From contig NZ_CP133083.1 of assembly GCF_030908545.1 (NCBI RefSeq), forward strand, positions 1,054,001-1,118,000: DNA of 64,000 bases. The letters run 5' to 3'. Shown here piece after piece: positions 45,785-56,224 of the stretch. The notes beneath the pieces were generated by a model. The model was not told the DNA's origin, made no database searches, and was given only the letters and a program-made list of their open reading frames with translations. The DNA comes from Nitrosomonas sp. sh817. GTDB taxonomy: Bacteria; Pseudomonadota; Gammaproteobacteria; Burkholderiales; Nitrosomonadaceae. Numbering within the stretch: the stretch's first letter is position 1; each line of letters opens with the position of its first letter. A program made the position numbers and the translations under genes.

Positions 45785-47194
45785 TTAAAGGCTGTAATAC
45801 ATATGGAATTCGAGCGGATGTGTTGTTGTTCGCAACAAGACAACTTCCTCCATCTTCAACTGAATATATGCATCAATCATGTCATTGGAAAATACACCGC
45901 CTCGGATCAGAAACTCCCGGTCTTTGTCCAGGCATTCCAATGCTTCATCCAACGATGCACAGGCATTAGGGACCTTGGCGGCTTCTTCAGGTGGTAAGTC
46001 ATACAGATTTTTATCCATTGGATCGCCCGGGTGTATTTTATTTTGGATACCGTCGAGTCCTGCCATCATTAACGCGGTAAACGCTAAGTATGGGTTGGCT
46101 GTCGGGTCTGGAAATCTGACTTCAATACGCCGCCCTTTTGGGCTGCTGGTGTGAGGAATGCGGATTGCTGCGGAACGATTGCTGGCCGAATAAGCCAAAT
46201 TGACAGGGGCTTCGAACCCGGCTACCAAGCGTTTGTATGAATTGGTGCTGGGATTACAAATGGCATTCAGCGATTTTGCATGTTTTAGAATACCGCCGAT
46301 GTAATACAGCGCGATTTCAGACAAACCGGCGTAACCATTGCCGGAAAACAAGTTTTTACCATCTTTCCAGATTGATTGATGCACATGCATGCCGGAACCA
46401 TTATCACCGACGATAGGCTTGGGCATGAAAGTGGCAGTTTTGCCGTAGGAATGCGCGACATTGTGGACCACATACTTCAGAATTTGATTCCAGTCGGCGC
46501 GTTTCACCAAGCTATTAAAGCGTGTTCCGATTTCACATTGTCCGGCAGTGGCAACTTCATGGTGATGTACCTCAACGCCAACTCCCATTTCTTCCAAAGT
46601 AAGGCACATTGCAGAGCGGATATCCTGGAACGAATCGACAGGGGGGACTGGAAAGTAACCGCCTTTGATTGCAGGACGATGACCGATATTGCCGCTTTCG
46701 TATTTGAGCGCAGAACTCCATGCGGCTTCTTCGGATTCAATTTTTACGGAGCTTCCGGACATATCGGTGTGCCAGCGTACCGAGTCAAATATGAAAAATT
46801 CAGGTTCCGGGCCGAAATATGCTACGTCACCAATGCCGGTCGATCTAAGATAAATTTCAGCACGTTTTGCAAGCGAACGGGGATCCCGGTTATAGCCTTT
46901 TCCGTCAGCAGGTTCAACGACATCACACGTAAGCAGTATGGTTGGTTCATCCATGAACGGATCCAAGTTGGCAGTTTCCGGGTCAGGAATTAACAACATA
47001 TCAGAGGCCTGAATGCCTTTCCAGCCACCGATTGATGAACCATCAAAAGGATGACCGTCTTCAAATTTGTCGGCATCAAAGGTATGTGCGGGAATGGTGA
47101 CGTGATGTTCTTTACCGTTGGTATCGGTAAATCGTAAATCTACAAACTTGACGTCATTGTCTTGAATCATTTTCAAAACATCAGCTACCACCAT
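45785..47194 (-). CDS. glnA: Glutamine synthetase type I
   Basis: 469 residues, complete. Catalytic signatures include [17 protein letters not shown], the metal-binding EFFIFD and [21 protein letters not shown], and [20 protein letters not shown]. The adenylylation tyrosine is present in [10 protein letters not shown] (about residue 397), so GlnE-type regulation is possible. Assimilates ammonium into glutamine, fitting an ammonia oxidiser. TGGAGAA is the ribosome-binding site. No obvious sigma-54 promoter was seen upstream. Divergent from recQ. Confidence 0.98.
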   Translation of the reverse strand: MVVADVLKMIQDNDVKFVDLRFTDTNGKEHHVTIPAHTFDADKFEDGHPFDGSSIGGWKGIQASDMLLIPDPETANLDPFMDEPTILLTCDVVEPADGKGYNRDPRSLAKRAEIYLRSTGIGDVAYFGPEPEFFIFDSVRWHTDMSGSSVKIESEEAAWSSALKYESGNIGHRPAIKGGYFPVPPVDSFQDIRSAMCLTLEEMGVGVEVHHHEVATAGQCEIGTRFNSLVKRADWNQILKYVVHNVAHSYGKTATFMPKPIVGDNGSGMHVHQSIWKDGKNLFSGNGYAGLSEIALYYIGGILKHAKSLNAICNPSTNSYKRLVAGFEAPVNLAYSASNRSAAIRIPHTSSPKGRRIEVRFPDPTANPYLAFTALMMAGLDGIQNKIHPGDPMDKNLYDLPPEEAAKVPNACASLDEALECLDKDREFLIRGGVFSNDMIDAYIQLKMEEVVLLRTTTHPLEFHMYYSL

Positions 47195-47475
47195 ATTATT
47201 TTCTCCAGGCTTTCTGTAACAAAAATATTAATAACTAAAGATACATTTGGATAGAATTATACCAGCACAATCTCATGAGTAATTTAGAACCTTGCTGGCA
47301 TCTGTTTGTAATTCGGCCGATTGGAATCAATTTCATAAATATCCGGATGTGAATTCTACTGTACTATAGTTGGTTAAGTCTCTACGCCTATGTAATTTTT
47401 CATGTGTAGCGGGTTTTACTTTACTGCTTGCATTGCCAGCAAAATCCGCGTATTCGTTGAAGCTATCTAAATATT

Positions 47476-49290
47476 ATGTCCCAAGCGCTTAATTTGCTTA
47501 GAGAAGTTTTTGGCTATCCGGCTTTTCGGGGGCAACAAGCTGAAATTATTTCGCACCTGGCTCAAGGGGGTGATTGCCTGGTTTTAATGCCGACGGGGGG
47601 CGGTAAATCGCTGTGTTATCAGATTCCCGCGTTGATGCGCGATGGTGTCGCTATTGTGATATCCCCGTTAATAGCTTTGATGCGCAATCAAGTCGCGGCA
47701 CTGCATGAAATAGGGGTGCGAGCGGCGGTTCTGAATTCTTCACTCACCCGGCAGGAAACTGTATCCGTTGAGCGGAATCTTATAGCAGGGGATTACGATT
47801 TGCTGTACGTAGCGCCAGAGCGTTTGTTAACCGCTCGATTTATGAATTTAATTTCCAATATTCGTATCGCACTATTTGCAATTGATGAGGCGCACTGTGT
47901 TTCTCAATGGGGACACGATTTTCGTCCAGAGTATATGCAGTTGTCGATATTACATGAGCGTTTTCCGGAAGTGCCGCGCATTGCTCTGACAGCAACGGCG
48001 GATAAAGATACGCGAAAAGACATCGTTGAGCGGTTGGGATTGAGTACGGCGATGGTATTTATTTCCAGTTTTGATCGCCCCAATATCCGCTATCGAATTG
48101 TGGATAAAACCGATCGTTATTCTCAATTATTGACTTTCATTTTGAAAGAACATTCAGGTGAAGCCGGGATTGTATATTGTCTGTCGCGTAAGAAAGTTGA
48201 AGAGACGGCAGCTTGGTTAACCAAGCAGGGCTTGCTTGCAGTTGCATATCATGCCGGTATGAGCATGCAGGAGCGAAATGAGAGTCAAGAAAAATTTTTG
48301 CGTGATGATAGCATTATCATGGTGGCCACAATTGCTTTTGGAATGGGAATAGATAAACCGAATGTGCGTTTTGTCGCGCATCTTGATTTGCCGAAAAGTA
48401 TAGAAGGTTACTACCAGGAGACTGGTCGTGCAGGGCGAGATGGGTTAGCTGCGGATGCTTGGATGATTTACGGATTGGGTGATGTCATTCTGCAACAGCG
48501 ACGCATTGAAGAGTCGGAAGCAAATCCTGTGCATAAACAGGTAACGCTGCGAAAATTAGAAGCTATGTTATCACTGTGTGAGACATCGACGTGTCGTCGT
48601 ATGCAAATGTTAAGTTATTTTGGGGAAACAGTAACTATAGCGGCATGTGGTAACTGCGATATCTGTTTGAATCCGCCAGAAATTTGGAATGCGACTGTGG
48701 AAGTGCAAAAAGCATTGTCATGTGTATATCGCACTGGACAAAATTTTGGTGTAAGACATTTGATAGATGTGCTGCGGGGGAACTTGACAAATCGTATCAA
48801 GGAATGGCATCACGATAAAATTAGTACGTTTGGAATTGGAAAAGATCTATCAGTTAGCGCCTGGCGATCTATTTTTAGGCAGATTATTGCACTCGGTTTT
48901 TTAAAAACAGCTAGTAATGAATATGGCGCTTTACGACTGACTGAGAAAAGTCGCGAAATATTAAAAGGGCAACGGGCTGTTTTTTTACATCAACGGGAAA
49001 AATCAAAACGATTGTCTGAGGAGCAACCAAACGATGATTTAAACAATTTGAATATGAGCGAACGAGCCCTATGGAATCAATTGCGCATTTGGCGTGCAAC
49101 AACCGCGAAAGAGCAAGGTGTCCCGGCATATGTGATTTTTCATGATGCTACTCTTTTGGAGCTAGTGCGATTGTGCCCACAGAATGCAAACGAATTAAGC
49201 CAGGTAGCGGGAATAGGTGCTCGGAGGCTTGAAAAATATGGTAGTCACCTAATGGCCATTCTTCTCGCCAATTCACAAGCGGATGGTTAG
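47476..49290 (+). CDS. recQ: ATP-dependent DNA helicase RecQ
   Basis: 604 residues. Motif 0/[21 protein letters not shown] and [18 protein letters not shown] box [17 protein letters not shown], motif [18 protein letters not shown], zinc-binding Cys in [15 protein letters not shown] and CGNCDIC, then winged helix and HRDC domain at the C-terminus ([20 protein letters not shown]). Unwinds DNA 3' to 5' in recombination and replication repair. No clear Shine-Dalgarno. Confidence 0.96.
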   Translation: MSQALNLLREVFGYPAFRGQQAEIISHLAQGGDCLVLMPTGGGKSLCYQIPALMRDGVAIVISPLIALMRNQVAALHEIGVRAAVLNSSLTRQETVSVERNLIAGDYDLLYVAPERLLTARFMNLISNIRIALFAIDEAHCVSQWGHDFRPEYMQLSILHERFPEVPRIALTATADKDTRKDIVERLGLSTAMVFISSFDRPNIRYRIVDKTDRYSQLLTFILKEHSGEAGIVYCLSRKKVEETAAWLTKQGLLAVAYHAGMSMQERNESQEKFLRDDSIIMVATIAFGMGIDKPNVRFVAHLDLPKSIEGYYQETGRAGRDGLAADAWMIYGLGDVILQQRRIEESEANPVHKQVTLRKLEAMLSLCETSTCRRMQMLSYFGETVTIAACGNCDICLNPPEIWNATVEVQKALSCVYRTGQNFGVRHLIDVLRGNLTNRIKEWHHDKISTFGIGKDLSVSAWRSIFRQIIALGFLKTASNEYGALRLTEKSREILKGQRAVFLHQREKSKRLSEEQPNDDLNNLNMSERALWNQLRIWRATTAKEQGVPAYVIFHDATLLELVRLCPQNANELSQVAGIGARRLEKYGSHLMAILLANSQADG

Positions 49291-49396
49291 AAAATTTTAG
49301 TATATTTAAGTCCGCCACTTGGAATTTTTTTCAAATCTGTTATATACTCAAAAATCAAGAAATAATTATGATAGATTTAGTTATAAGGAAAAGATA

Positions 49397-49591
49397 ATGA
49401 AAGTATCGTTTGTATCGTTTTTTGCAGCAGTAACTTTATTAGTTTTCTTGGCGGCTTGTTCAAATGCTGATATGGGTGATCCTAGCCAGGTTGCTGAAGA
49501 TTGTCCGCATGGTGTTGATGGAAATGGTAATTGTGTCAAAGAAGGGCAAGATCCGCGTCCTTATGGTGGTAAAAGCAAACCTGGCCACTGA
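49397..49591 (+). CDS. Small lipoprotein
   Basis: 64 residues; start at 49397 with AAGGAAAAG upstream. Lipobox FLAACSN, then AEDCPHGVDGNGNCVKEGQD with two further Cys and a Gly/Lys/Pro end. No recognised family. A terminator follows 33 bases later. Confidence 0.65.
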   Translation: MKVSFVSFFAAVTLLVFLAACSNADMGDPSQVAEDCPHGVDGNGNCVKEGQDPRPYGGKSKPGH

Positions 49592-49624
49592 TAATCCAAA
49601 ATTCTAATAATCTGATTGAGCTTT

Positions 49625-49650
49625 AAACCGTCCACAGTGGCGGTTTTTTT
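49625..49650 (+). terminator. Rho-independent terminator
   Basis: AAACCG/CGGTTT stem with inner CCA/TGG pairing, followed by a T run. Ends the small lipoprotein transcript. Confidence 0.88.
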
Positions 49651-50318
49651 ATGCCTGATCTTCCCCAGATTTTCGAATTCGTAACTTATTACTAGCACAA
49701 TGATTGCAAGATTGTCTGGTAGTTTTTGAGCAAGTTTAGATCTGGACCAACTTGGTTTTCTTAAGTTCTTGTGTTTGTTGCATTCCAAAGTTACTCGAGG
49801 CAAAGAAAAGCTGGATATTTGCTTTGCTGCATTTGTGTTGAATAAGAGTATAAATCGATGAGTGTTTCTCAGTTTACTATTACAAATTGGTTTTATGATA
49901 CGGATATTGCGGAGAAGGATTCGTGGTGACCTGTAAAGAGTATCGACTGGTTGTAAGTGAGATGATTAATTATTGAGTTGATGTTATAACCAGTAAAAAA
50001 CATTTGTAGTAGAACCGTGGCGGATTATTAAAAGGATTTTTCCCTTTTGAATCGGTGCTGACCATATCTCGTGTGTTTGTTTTTTTACTCATTTAGTATT
50101 TTCTTTAAGAAGCTTTTAGTACGTGTTTGATTTGTAACAAACATTACTGTATTTTATCGGATTAAAATTCAATCATTAAAGTTTCTTCTTTTATATGTCG
50201 TAGCTAACGTGAAGTTCGTTACTTATCTACTTGATATTCATATATATTAATATATATGAGATTGCCAGCTTAGTTAATTTGGTTTGAATAACATTGTCAT
50301 CAAAAAGGGAAAAGGATT
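49651..50318. other. Long intergenic region upstream of the eps operon
   Basis: 668 bp, AT-rich, with no gene recognised. It must carry the main eps promoter. A 22-bp palindrome sits at its 3' end. No sigma-54 (TGGCAC-N5-TTGC) element was found by eye. Confidence 0.5.
50238..50259. promoter_or_regulatory. 22-bp perfect palindrome upstream of epsD
   Basis: TCATATATATTAATATATATGA is self-complementary over all 22 bases and ends 59 bases before the epsD start. It may be an operator or cruciform/terminator hairpin; the pure A/T centre could also be a chance feature of AT-rich DNA. Confidence 0.35.
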
Positions 50319-51287
50319 ATGGCTTTTGCAAATTTTCGGTTGTTTTTGTTATTGAGTGGAGCGATTTCGGTTGCTGTAGTTCTCACTGCTTGTGATAAAG
50401 AGGAGCCGACTGAAAAGAAACCCGGTCAAGCGTTGGTAAGTGTGAATGGAAAAGAAATTACAATGCTGCAACTCAACGATGAAATCAGGCGAGCTAACAT
50501 ACGTGCTGATCAATATGAGGCTGCGAGTAAGCAATTATTGGAATCGCTAATTTCCCGGCAGTTGATTGTTGATGAAGCTGTTCGAAACAAACTTGACCGT
50601 ACGCCAGAAGTTATGCAGGCAAAGGAACGAGTTATTGCACAAGTGATAACACAAGCGTATTTGCAAGGTATTATGAGTAAAGTTGTGAAACCTACAAAAG
50701 CTGAAATAGATGAATACTACCAGAAGCACCCAGAGTTATTTACTCATCGTAAACAATTTGATTTGACGATAGTACGAATAGCAACCAAGGATTTAAGTGA
50801 AGAATTAAAGAAAGTACTTGATGCAGCAAAAACGCTTGATGAGGTTGTTTTGTGGCTTGAAAAAAATAAAGTACAGTATATTCGTAATGTAGCATCACGT
50901 AGTTCGACTGATCTGCCGCCCCAGATGACGACTTTATTGCAGGAAAAAAGTAAAGATACAATTTTTATTATTAATGAACAAGAAACTAGCTCATTAATCT
51001 ATGTTAATGCAGTTAAGGAAAGTCCAGTTGCGCTTGCCTCAGCTGCGCCACAAATCGAAAGATTCTTGATGAATCAAAAATTCAAAGAAGCAACAGATGC
51101 TGAAATTACCCGTCTACGAGCTGCTGCAAAAATTGAATATCTTAATGTTAAAGATCAGAAACCAAATGATGAAAAACCCGTTAGTTCATCATCTAATGAA
51201 TTGATACCGGATAGTTTGGAAGGAATGAGTAATTCCGCACCAATTTCTGAAGGAGCAATTGAAAGAGGTATTACTGGATTTAAGTAA
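50319..51287 (+). CDS. epsD: EpsD-type peptidyl-prolyl isomerase lipoprotein
   Basis: 322 residues. Lipoprotein signal with lipobox LTAC, then a SurA-like N-terminal region (VNGKEITMLQLNDEIRRANI, ISRQLIVDEAVRNKLDRTPE) and a PPIase-like middle (YYQKHPELFTHRKQFDLTIV). This kind of protein opens exosortase-B polysaccharide loci and probably aids folding or assembly in the periplasm. AAAGGGAAAAGG upstream. First gene of the eps set. Confidence 0.85.
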   Translation: MAFANFRLFLLLSGAISVAVVLTACDKEEPTEKKPGQALVSVNGKEITMLQLNDEIRRANIRADQYEAASKQLLESLISRQLIVDEAVRNKLDRTPEVMQAKERVIAQVITQAYLQGIMSKVVKPTKAEIDEYYQKHPELFTHRKQFDLTIVRIATKDLSEELKKVLDAAKTLDEVVLWLEKNKVQYIRNVASRSSTDLPPQMTTLLQEKSKDTIFIINEQETSSLIYVNAVKESPVALASAAPQIERFLMNQKFKEATDAEITRLRAAAKIEYLNVKDQKPNDEKPVSSSSNELIPDSLEGMSNSAPISEGAIERGITGFK

Positions 51288-51346
51288 TATTTTGTGTATT
51301 TTTAGGATTTGAAGCTGATTGGGTTATGAATTAAGGACTGCAATAA

Positions 51347-52162
51347 ATGAAGAAATATTTGAGTAAATTCAATTTATGGAGTTTGACTTTTATTTTTCTC
51401 TGGATCGCTTGTACTAATGTTGCATTAGCTGACGATTCAAGAGAAAGTGTACTAGGGCCTGGAGATCTATTAAAGATATTTGTCTATGGTCATCCTGATA
51501 TGACGACTGAATCAAAAGTAAGTGAAAATGGGAATATCACTTTTCCTCTTCTGGGTGAAATTCTCGTTGATGGATTAACACCTTCTGCAGCAGAGAAAAA
51601 GATTGCGAATTTGCTTGAGAGCAGAGATATCTTACGCAACCCACAAGTGAATATTTTTACCGCATCACTGCAAAGCCAAATGATATCAGTTCTCGGATAT
51701 GTTCGAAATCAGGGGCGCTATCCTATTGATGGAAAACGTAGTCTGACCGAAATTCTTGCAATGGCAGGTGGAATCATTCCGGAAGGTGGCGATCTAATTA
51801 CGCTGATTCGTTCCGATGGAAAACAGTTCTTTAAGGAAGTGATCGATGTGTCAGAGATGGTGCGTTCTGGAGATTTATCGCGCGATATTCACGTAAGAAG
51901 TGATGATCTTGTTTATGTCGAAAGAGCAAATAGATTTTATATTTATGGTGAAGTTCAGCGTGCTGGAACATACAGATTAGAACGTAATATGACGGTCATT
52001 CAGGCTCTGTCTGTAGCTGGTGGGCTTAATCCGCGAGGTACCGAACGTGGTTTAAGAGTCCAAAGACGTGATTCTCACGGAAATCTTAAAGTTCTATCTG
52101 TGAAATCTAGTGATCTGGTTGAACCTGATGATGTTATTTATATCAAAGAGAGTTTGTTTTGA
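51347..52162 (+). CDS. epsE: EpsE polysaccharide export outer-membrane protein
   Basis: 271 residues. Signal peptide to about ALADD, then the polysaccharide-export domain (VLGPGDLLKIFVYGHPDMTT ... SENGNITFPLLGEILVDGL) and two SLBB-type repeats (SVLGYVRNQGRYPIDG, FYIYGEVQRAGTYRLERNMT). It forms the outer-membrane channel for the polymer (Wza family). Gap of 59 bases after epsD. Confidence 0.93.
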   Translation: MKKYLSKFNLWSLTFIFLWIACTNVALADDSRESVLGPGDLLKIFVYGHPDMTTESKVSENGNITFPLLGEILVDGLTPSAAEKKIANLLESRDILRNPQVNIFTASLQSQMISVLGYVRNQGRYPIDGKRSLTEILAMAGGIIPEGGDLITLIRSDGKQFFKEVIDVSEMVRSGDLSRDIHVRSDDLVYVERANRFYIYGEVQRAGTYRLERNMTVIQALSVAGGLNPRGTERGLRVQRRDSHGNLKVLSVKSSDLVEPDDVIYIKESLF

Positions 52163-52245
52163 TAATGACTCCATGCTGACTTAGAAATTTTTCTGAAAAA
52201 CGGAAGTATTAGCATCATGTACGCCTTATTCTTAATAACAATGTA

Positions 52246-52259
52246 TTGATTTGGATCAA
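52246..52259 (+). promoter_or_regulatory. FNR-box-like palindrome in epsF leader
   Basis: TTGATTTGGATCAA equals the FNR consensus TTGAT-N4-ATCAA exactly. It ends 10 bases before the epsF ATG, where it would interfere with initiation, or mark an internal promoter with a site overlapping the ribosome-binding region. Confidence 0.35.
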
Positions 52260-52269
52260 AATTTAATCT

Positions 52270-53643
52270 ATGGATTTTTCTCGATTCTTTTTTATCGTAT
52301 TAGCAAGGTATAAGCTTATTTTGCTAACTCTTGTTGTGACAATCTCGACAACTCTGATCGTGAGCTTGTCGTTACCAAAAAGTTACAAGTCATCAGCAAC
52401 CTTGTTACTTACTTATAAAGGAATTGATCCTGTTTCGGGTTCAGTGATTGCTGCTCATCTAAGTCCAGGTTTTATGGCTACTCAAATAGATGTTATCAAG
52501 AGTTCCAGGACAGCGCTGATGGTGATAGATCAGCTAAGGCTTGATCAAAGCGATGTCGTAAAAAAACAACATGAAGATAGTAACAGTGAATTGAGTTTGC
52601 GCGATTGGCTGGCGAATTTTTTGCTTAGGAATGTTGATGTTGAAACTTCGCGTGATAGCAGTGTAATTGGTATTGGTTATAAAGGACCTGATCCGATGTT
52701 CGCAGCTGCAATGGCTAATGCTTTCGCCAATGCTTATCAAGAAATAAGTATTCGACTTACAGTCGAGCCATCACAGAAAGCAGCAACTTATTTTACCGAT
52801 CAACTTAATGTGCTGCGCGAAAGATTAGAAACAGCTCAGAGAAAACTAACTGAGTATCAGCAAGAAAAGGGAATCATAGATGTAGATTATCGCCTTGATG
52901 CCGAAACGAAGCGGCTAGATGAGCTTTCTCGTCAACTTATTTTTGCTCAAGCAGATCTTATGGGTACGGTGCCAGAAGGAGAAAACAACAGCGCTGGAGA
53001 GAGTACAAGTATCGCTAGAAATGCAATGATTAATAATTTAAGGCTTAGTTTAGTTCAAGCTGAGACCAAGTTCTCGGAAATTTCCCAGAGAATTGGGAGT
53101 AATCATCCCACGTATGGAGCCTCAAAGGCCGATGTTGATAAATTGAGAGCAGAACTTAACAGATACATACGTACAACTAAGAACACAGCGATTAATCAAG
53201 AGAGCGAGATTCGTGCGGCACTTGAAGAGCAAAAAACGAAAGTTTTAACACTTAACCGCTCAAGAAACGAACTCTTACTTTTAGCTAGAGAAGTCGAAGG
53301 TGCACAGCAAGCCTATAATACTGCGATGCAACGATTGAACCAAACCAGCTTGGAAGGTCAGGCGAACCTTTCTACGGTGTCAATACTTGATGCAGCTAAA
53401 GTCCCCGATCGACCTGATAGCCCGAAGATTATCCTTAATACGGTTTTGTCCGTCATCCTGGGTACTCTTCTCGGTCTGGGAATAGGGCTGCTTGCGGAAA
53501 TGATCGATCGGCGTGTGCGTTCAGCAGAAGATTTGATCGATATACTCCAAGTGCCTGTTCTTGGTGTAATAAAGAGAGGAATTCCAAAACCAAAACGATT
53601 ACAGATAGGCTGGCCCCGTCTATTAAGAAAAGGCACAGCTTGA
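52270..53643 (+). CDS. epsF: EpsF chain-length determinant (Wzz/PCP-2a family)
   Basis: 457 residues. A membrane helix at 12-34, a long periplasmic coiled-coil region (about 170-370) and a second helix near 385-410 (ILNTVLSVILGTLLGLGIGL) preceded by PDRPDSPKI, the Pro-rich signature of PCP proteins. It couples polymer length control to export. It lacks a fused kinase domain; that activity would lie in the next gene. The leader carries an FNR-like palindrome and no clear Shine-Dalgarno. Confidence 0.9.
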   Translation: MDFSRFFFIVLARYKLILLTLVVTISTTLIVSLSLPKSYKSSATLLLTYKGIDPVSGSVIAAHLSPGFMATQIDVIKSSRTALMVIDQLRLDQSDVVKKQHEDSNSELSLRDWLANFLLRNVDVETSRDSSVIGIGYKGPDPMFAAAMANAFANAYQEISIRLTVEPSQKAATYFTDQLNVLRERLETAQRKLTEYQQEKGIIDVDYRLDAETKRLDELSRQLIFAQADLMGTVPEGENNSAGESTSIARNAMINNLRLSLVQAETKFSEISQRIGSNHPTYGASKADVDKLRAELNRYIRTTKNTAINQESEIRAALEEQKTKVLTLNRSRNELLLLAREVEGAQQAYNTAMQRLNQTSLEGQANLSTVSILDAAKVPDRPDSPKIILNTVLSVILGTLLGLGIGLLAEMIDRRVRSAEDLIDILQVPVLGVIKRGIPKPKRLQIGWPRLLRKGTA

Positions 53644-53661
53644 GCTTAAATAGGATTAACA

Positions 53662-54564
53662 ATGAGTATTCCGAATTCTTCAGATGCAGAGAAATATAAT
53701 ACTACAAGCCCAATTGATTCTAATATGACTTCTCTTCGCAAATTTAGTATAGGACACATTTTGCTTGATATGGGTAAGATTACACCATCTGAAGCTGAAC
53801 GTATTTTACGACTACAGAAGGAAAGTGGTTTGCGTTTTGGTGACGCGGCACTTAAATTGGGACTCATTACAGAAGAAGATATTCAGCTGGTACTTGCACA
53901 GCAGTTTGATTATCCTTACTTATTACCTGGACAAGGAAATCATCCACCAGAATTGGTGGTTGCATACCAGCCATTTGGAGCGCAGGTTGAAGTTTTTCGT
54001 GCCGTCCGGAGTCAATTAATGTTGCGATGGTTCACTACGGGGCATAAGGCATTGGCAATAGTTAGCTATAATCCTGGTGATGGCGTAAGCCTCTTTGCGG
54101 CAAATTTGGCTATAGTATTTTCGCAACTTGGGGAGCGAACATTACTGATCGATTCAAATCTGCGCTATCCTCAGCAACATGAAATTTTTAATATCAAGAA
54201 CAAACAAGGGTTATCTGATGTATTAGCCGGGCGAGCCGGGATTTCAGAAGTGATAGCGAGGATTGATGCGTTTATTGATCTCTCAGTTTTGCCGGCAGGG
54301 ACACCGCCACCGAATCCTCTAGAACTACTGAATCGTTCATCGTTTGACAATATCAATGATCAATTGGCCAATCAATTCGATATCATTTTATATGATACGG
54401 TGGCTTTTTCCAATGGCACAGATGCACTTGCAATAGCGGCTCGTACCGGTGGTGCGTTACTTGTAGCAAGTAAAAATAATACTCGTCTAAATGATATTCA
54501 TATTATGAACGAGCAGCTTAAAAGAATGGGAACCGAAGTGATTGGTTCTATTTTGATTGATTGA
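53662..54564 (+). CDS. epsG: EpsG-type chain-length ATPase/tyrosine kinase with altered Walker A
   Basis: 300 residues. N-terminal MshEN-like region (about 25-85, GHILLDMGKITPSEAERILR), then a BY-kinase-like ATPase domain: SYNPGDGVSLFAANLAIVFS and LLIDSNLRYPQQHE. The Walker A Lys/Arg position is Val142 (GDGVS), the Walker A' reads LLIDSN and no C-terminal Tyr cluster is present. It may therefore not hydrolyse ATP or phosphorylate. Follows epsF by 18 bases. Confidence 0.85.
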   Translation: MSIPNSSDAEKYNTTSPIDSNMTSLRKFSIGHILLDMGKITPSEAERILRLQKESGLRFGDAALKLGLITEEDIQLVLAQQFDYPYLLPGQGNHPPELVVAYQPFGAQVEVFRAVRSQLMLRWFTTGHKALAIVSYNPGDGVSLFAANLAIVFSQLGERTLLIDSNLRYPQQHEIFNIKNKQGLSDVLAGRAGISEVIARIDAFIDLSVLPAGTPPPNPLELLNRSSFDNINDQLANQFDIILYDTVAFSNGTDALAIAARTGGALLVASKNNTRLNDIHIMNEQLKRMGTEVIGSILID

Positions 54565-54591
54565 TTGATTATTACGATAGCCACTATATAA

Positions 54592-55470
54592 ATGCTTACT
54601 ATTTCACTCAAATCACATGCTTTCAGGTACAAATTAATCGATTGGGTACCTGTTTTGTTGGGAGTATTAACTTTATACCTGCCAACGGTATTTGATCTCT
54701 TTAATGGTATATGGGCTAGTGAGGAGCAAGCGCATGGGCCAATCATTCTATTCTTGTCACTTTGGCTTATTTACCGTAAGTGGCCAGAGATGATGATTAA
54801 GAGTGAAGGAAAATCGCCATCATTTTTTTGGGGTTGGTCGATTTTTCTTTTGTCACTGTTGCTTTATATTATTGGTCGATCTCAACAAATATTAATATTT
54901 GAAATGGGCTCATTCATTACGGTAATTTCCGCGATTTTGCTTCTTAAATGTGGAGCTGGTGCGCTTAAGGTAATGTGGTTTCCTATTTTTTTCTTATTAT
55001 TTATGATCCCACTGCCCGGTACAGTTGTAAGCTTGCTTACCATGCCGATGAAAATGGCAGTTTCATACGTTGCGGAAAATATCCTATTTTGGGCTAACTA
55101 TCCGATAGCACGTAATGGCGTGATATTGCAAATTGGGCAATATCAGCTACTTGTCGCAGATGCTTGTGCTGGTTTGCAAACATTATTAACTTTAGAAGCG
55201 CTTGGGTTATTTTATTTAAATTTGGTACAACATACCTCTTTCTTTAGAAATGTGGCATTGGCTATTTTGATTATACCGATTTCTTTTACGGCTAATGTGA
55301 TACGTGTAATTGTACTTACTTTAATTACTTATCACTATGGAGATGCTGCAGGACAAGGTTTCTTGCATGGATTTGCGGGAATGGTATTGTTCATCAGTGC
55401 GTTAATATTGATATTGGGAGTGGATTCGTTGCTCCAATTATTTGTTAAAGCACGGCCTGCCAGTGTTTAA
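54592..55470 (+). CDS. xrtB: Exosortase B
   Basis: 292 residues with about eight membrane helices. Catalytic trio visible: Cys192 in VADACAGLQTLLTL, Arg238 in ANVIRVIVLTLITYH and His259 in GFLHGFAGMVLF. Exosortases cleave the C-terminal VPEP signal of proteins such as those at 20016 and 29771 and anchor or release them outside the cell. Position between epsG and epsI identifies the XrtB branch. Confidence 0.93.
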   Translation: MLTISLKSHAFRYKLIDWVPVLLGVLTLYLPTVFDLFNGIWASEEQAHGPIILFLSLWLIYRKWPEMMIKSEGKSPSFFWGWSIFLLSLLLYIIGRSQQILIFEMGSFITVISAILLLKCGAGALKVMWFPIFFLLFMIPLPGTVVSLLTMPMKMAVSYVAENILFWANYPIARNGVILQIGQYQLLVADACAGLQTLLTLEALGLFYLNLVQHTSFFRNVALAILIIPISFTANVIRVIVLTLITYHYGDAAGQGFLHGFAGMVLFISALILILGVDSLLQLFVKARPASV

Positions 55471-55537
55471 CAAATTTCCGGTAAATAATTTTTGCTAATT
55501 AAGCATTAAATAATAGGTATAAAAGGAGAGACATCAT

Positions 55538-56224
55538 ATGAGAAAATCCTTAGTTACTAGCTTTATCCTCGGAGTGCTAATGATAGTTTCTGCTGCATTA
55601 ACGATGGCATTAACTCCTACAAAAAAGATTGCTGATCAGCAAGAAAAGTTTGATTTAGAAACTATGATACCCGCGAGATTCGGCAACTGGAAAATTGATG
55701 AATCAATAATACCTTTGCAAGTTGATGCGGACACTCAAGCGAAATTAGACAAAATTTATAATCAAACATTGTCAAGAACTTATGTTAATTCTTATGGTGA
55801 GCGAATAATGCTATCAGTTGCTTATGGAGGCGATCAGAGTGACAATCTTGCGATACATAAGCCGGAAGTGTGTTATTACGCACAAGGTTTCGAAGTAATG
55901 AAAATTTATGCCGATGAATTGCTGACACAATATGGAAAATTTCCTATTAAGCGTTTAATGGCGGTAAAAGGAAGCCGCAATGAACCGATAACTTACTGGG
56001 TGACCATTGGTAATAAAGCAGTGCTACCGGGGATCGAAGAAAAATTACAACAACTTCGTTACGGATTAACAGGTAATGTTCCTGATGGAATGCTGGTTCG
56101 AGTCTCATCTATTGATACTGATCGAGAGAGAGCATATCAGCTTCAAAATATCTTTATTCAAGACCTGTTGTCGATGGTTGCAGATGGGGAGCGGATCAGA
56201 TTGATAGGAAGTTTTGGTGTATAA
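55538..56224 (+). CDS. epsI: EpsI, exosortase-associated protein (DUF3485)
   Basis: 228 residues. N-terminal anchor (about 7-28) then DUF3485 with MIPARFGNWKIDESI, YVNSYGERIMLSVAYGGDQS, HKPEVCYYAQGFEV (conserved His-Pro-Glu-x-Cys) and VTIGNKAVLPGIEEKLQQLR. It is typically paired with exosortases and needed for polymer production. RBS AAAGGAGAG. Its stop overlaps the next gene by 11 bases. Confidence 0.92.
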   Translation: MRKSLVTSFILGVLMIVSAALTMALTPTKKIADQQEKFDLETMIPARFGNWKIDESIIPLQVDADTQAKLDKIYNQTLSRTYVNSYGERIMLSVAYGGDQSDNLAIHKPEVCYYAQGFEVMKIYADELLTQYGKFPIKRLMAVKGSRNEPITYWVTIGNKAVLPGIEEKLQQLRYGLTGNVPDGMLVRVSSIDTDRERAYQLQNIFIQDLLSMVADGERIRLIGSFGV

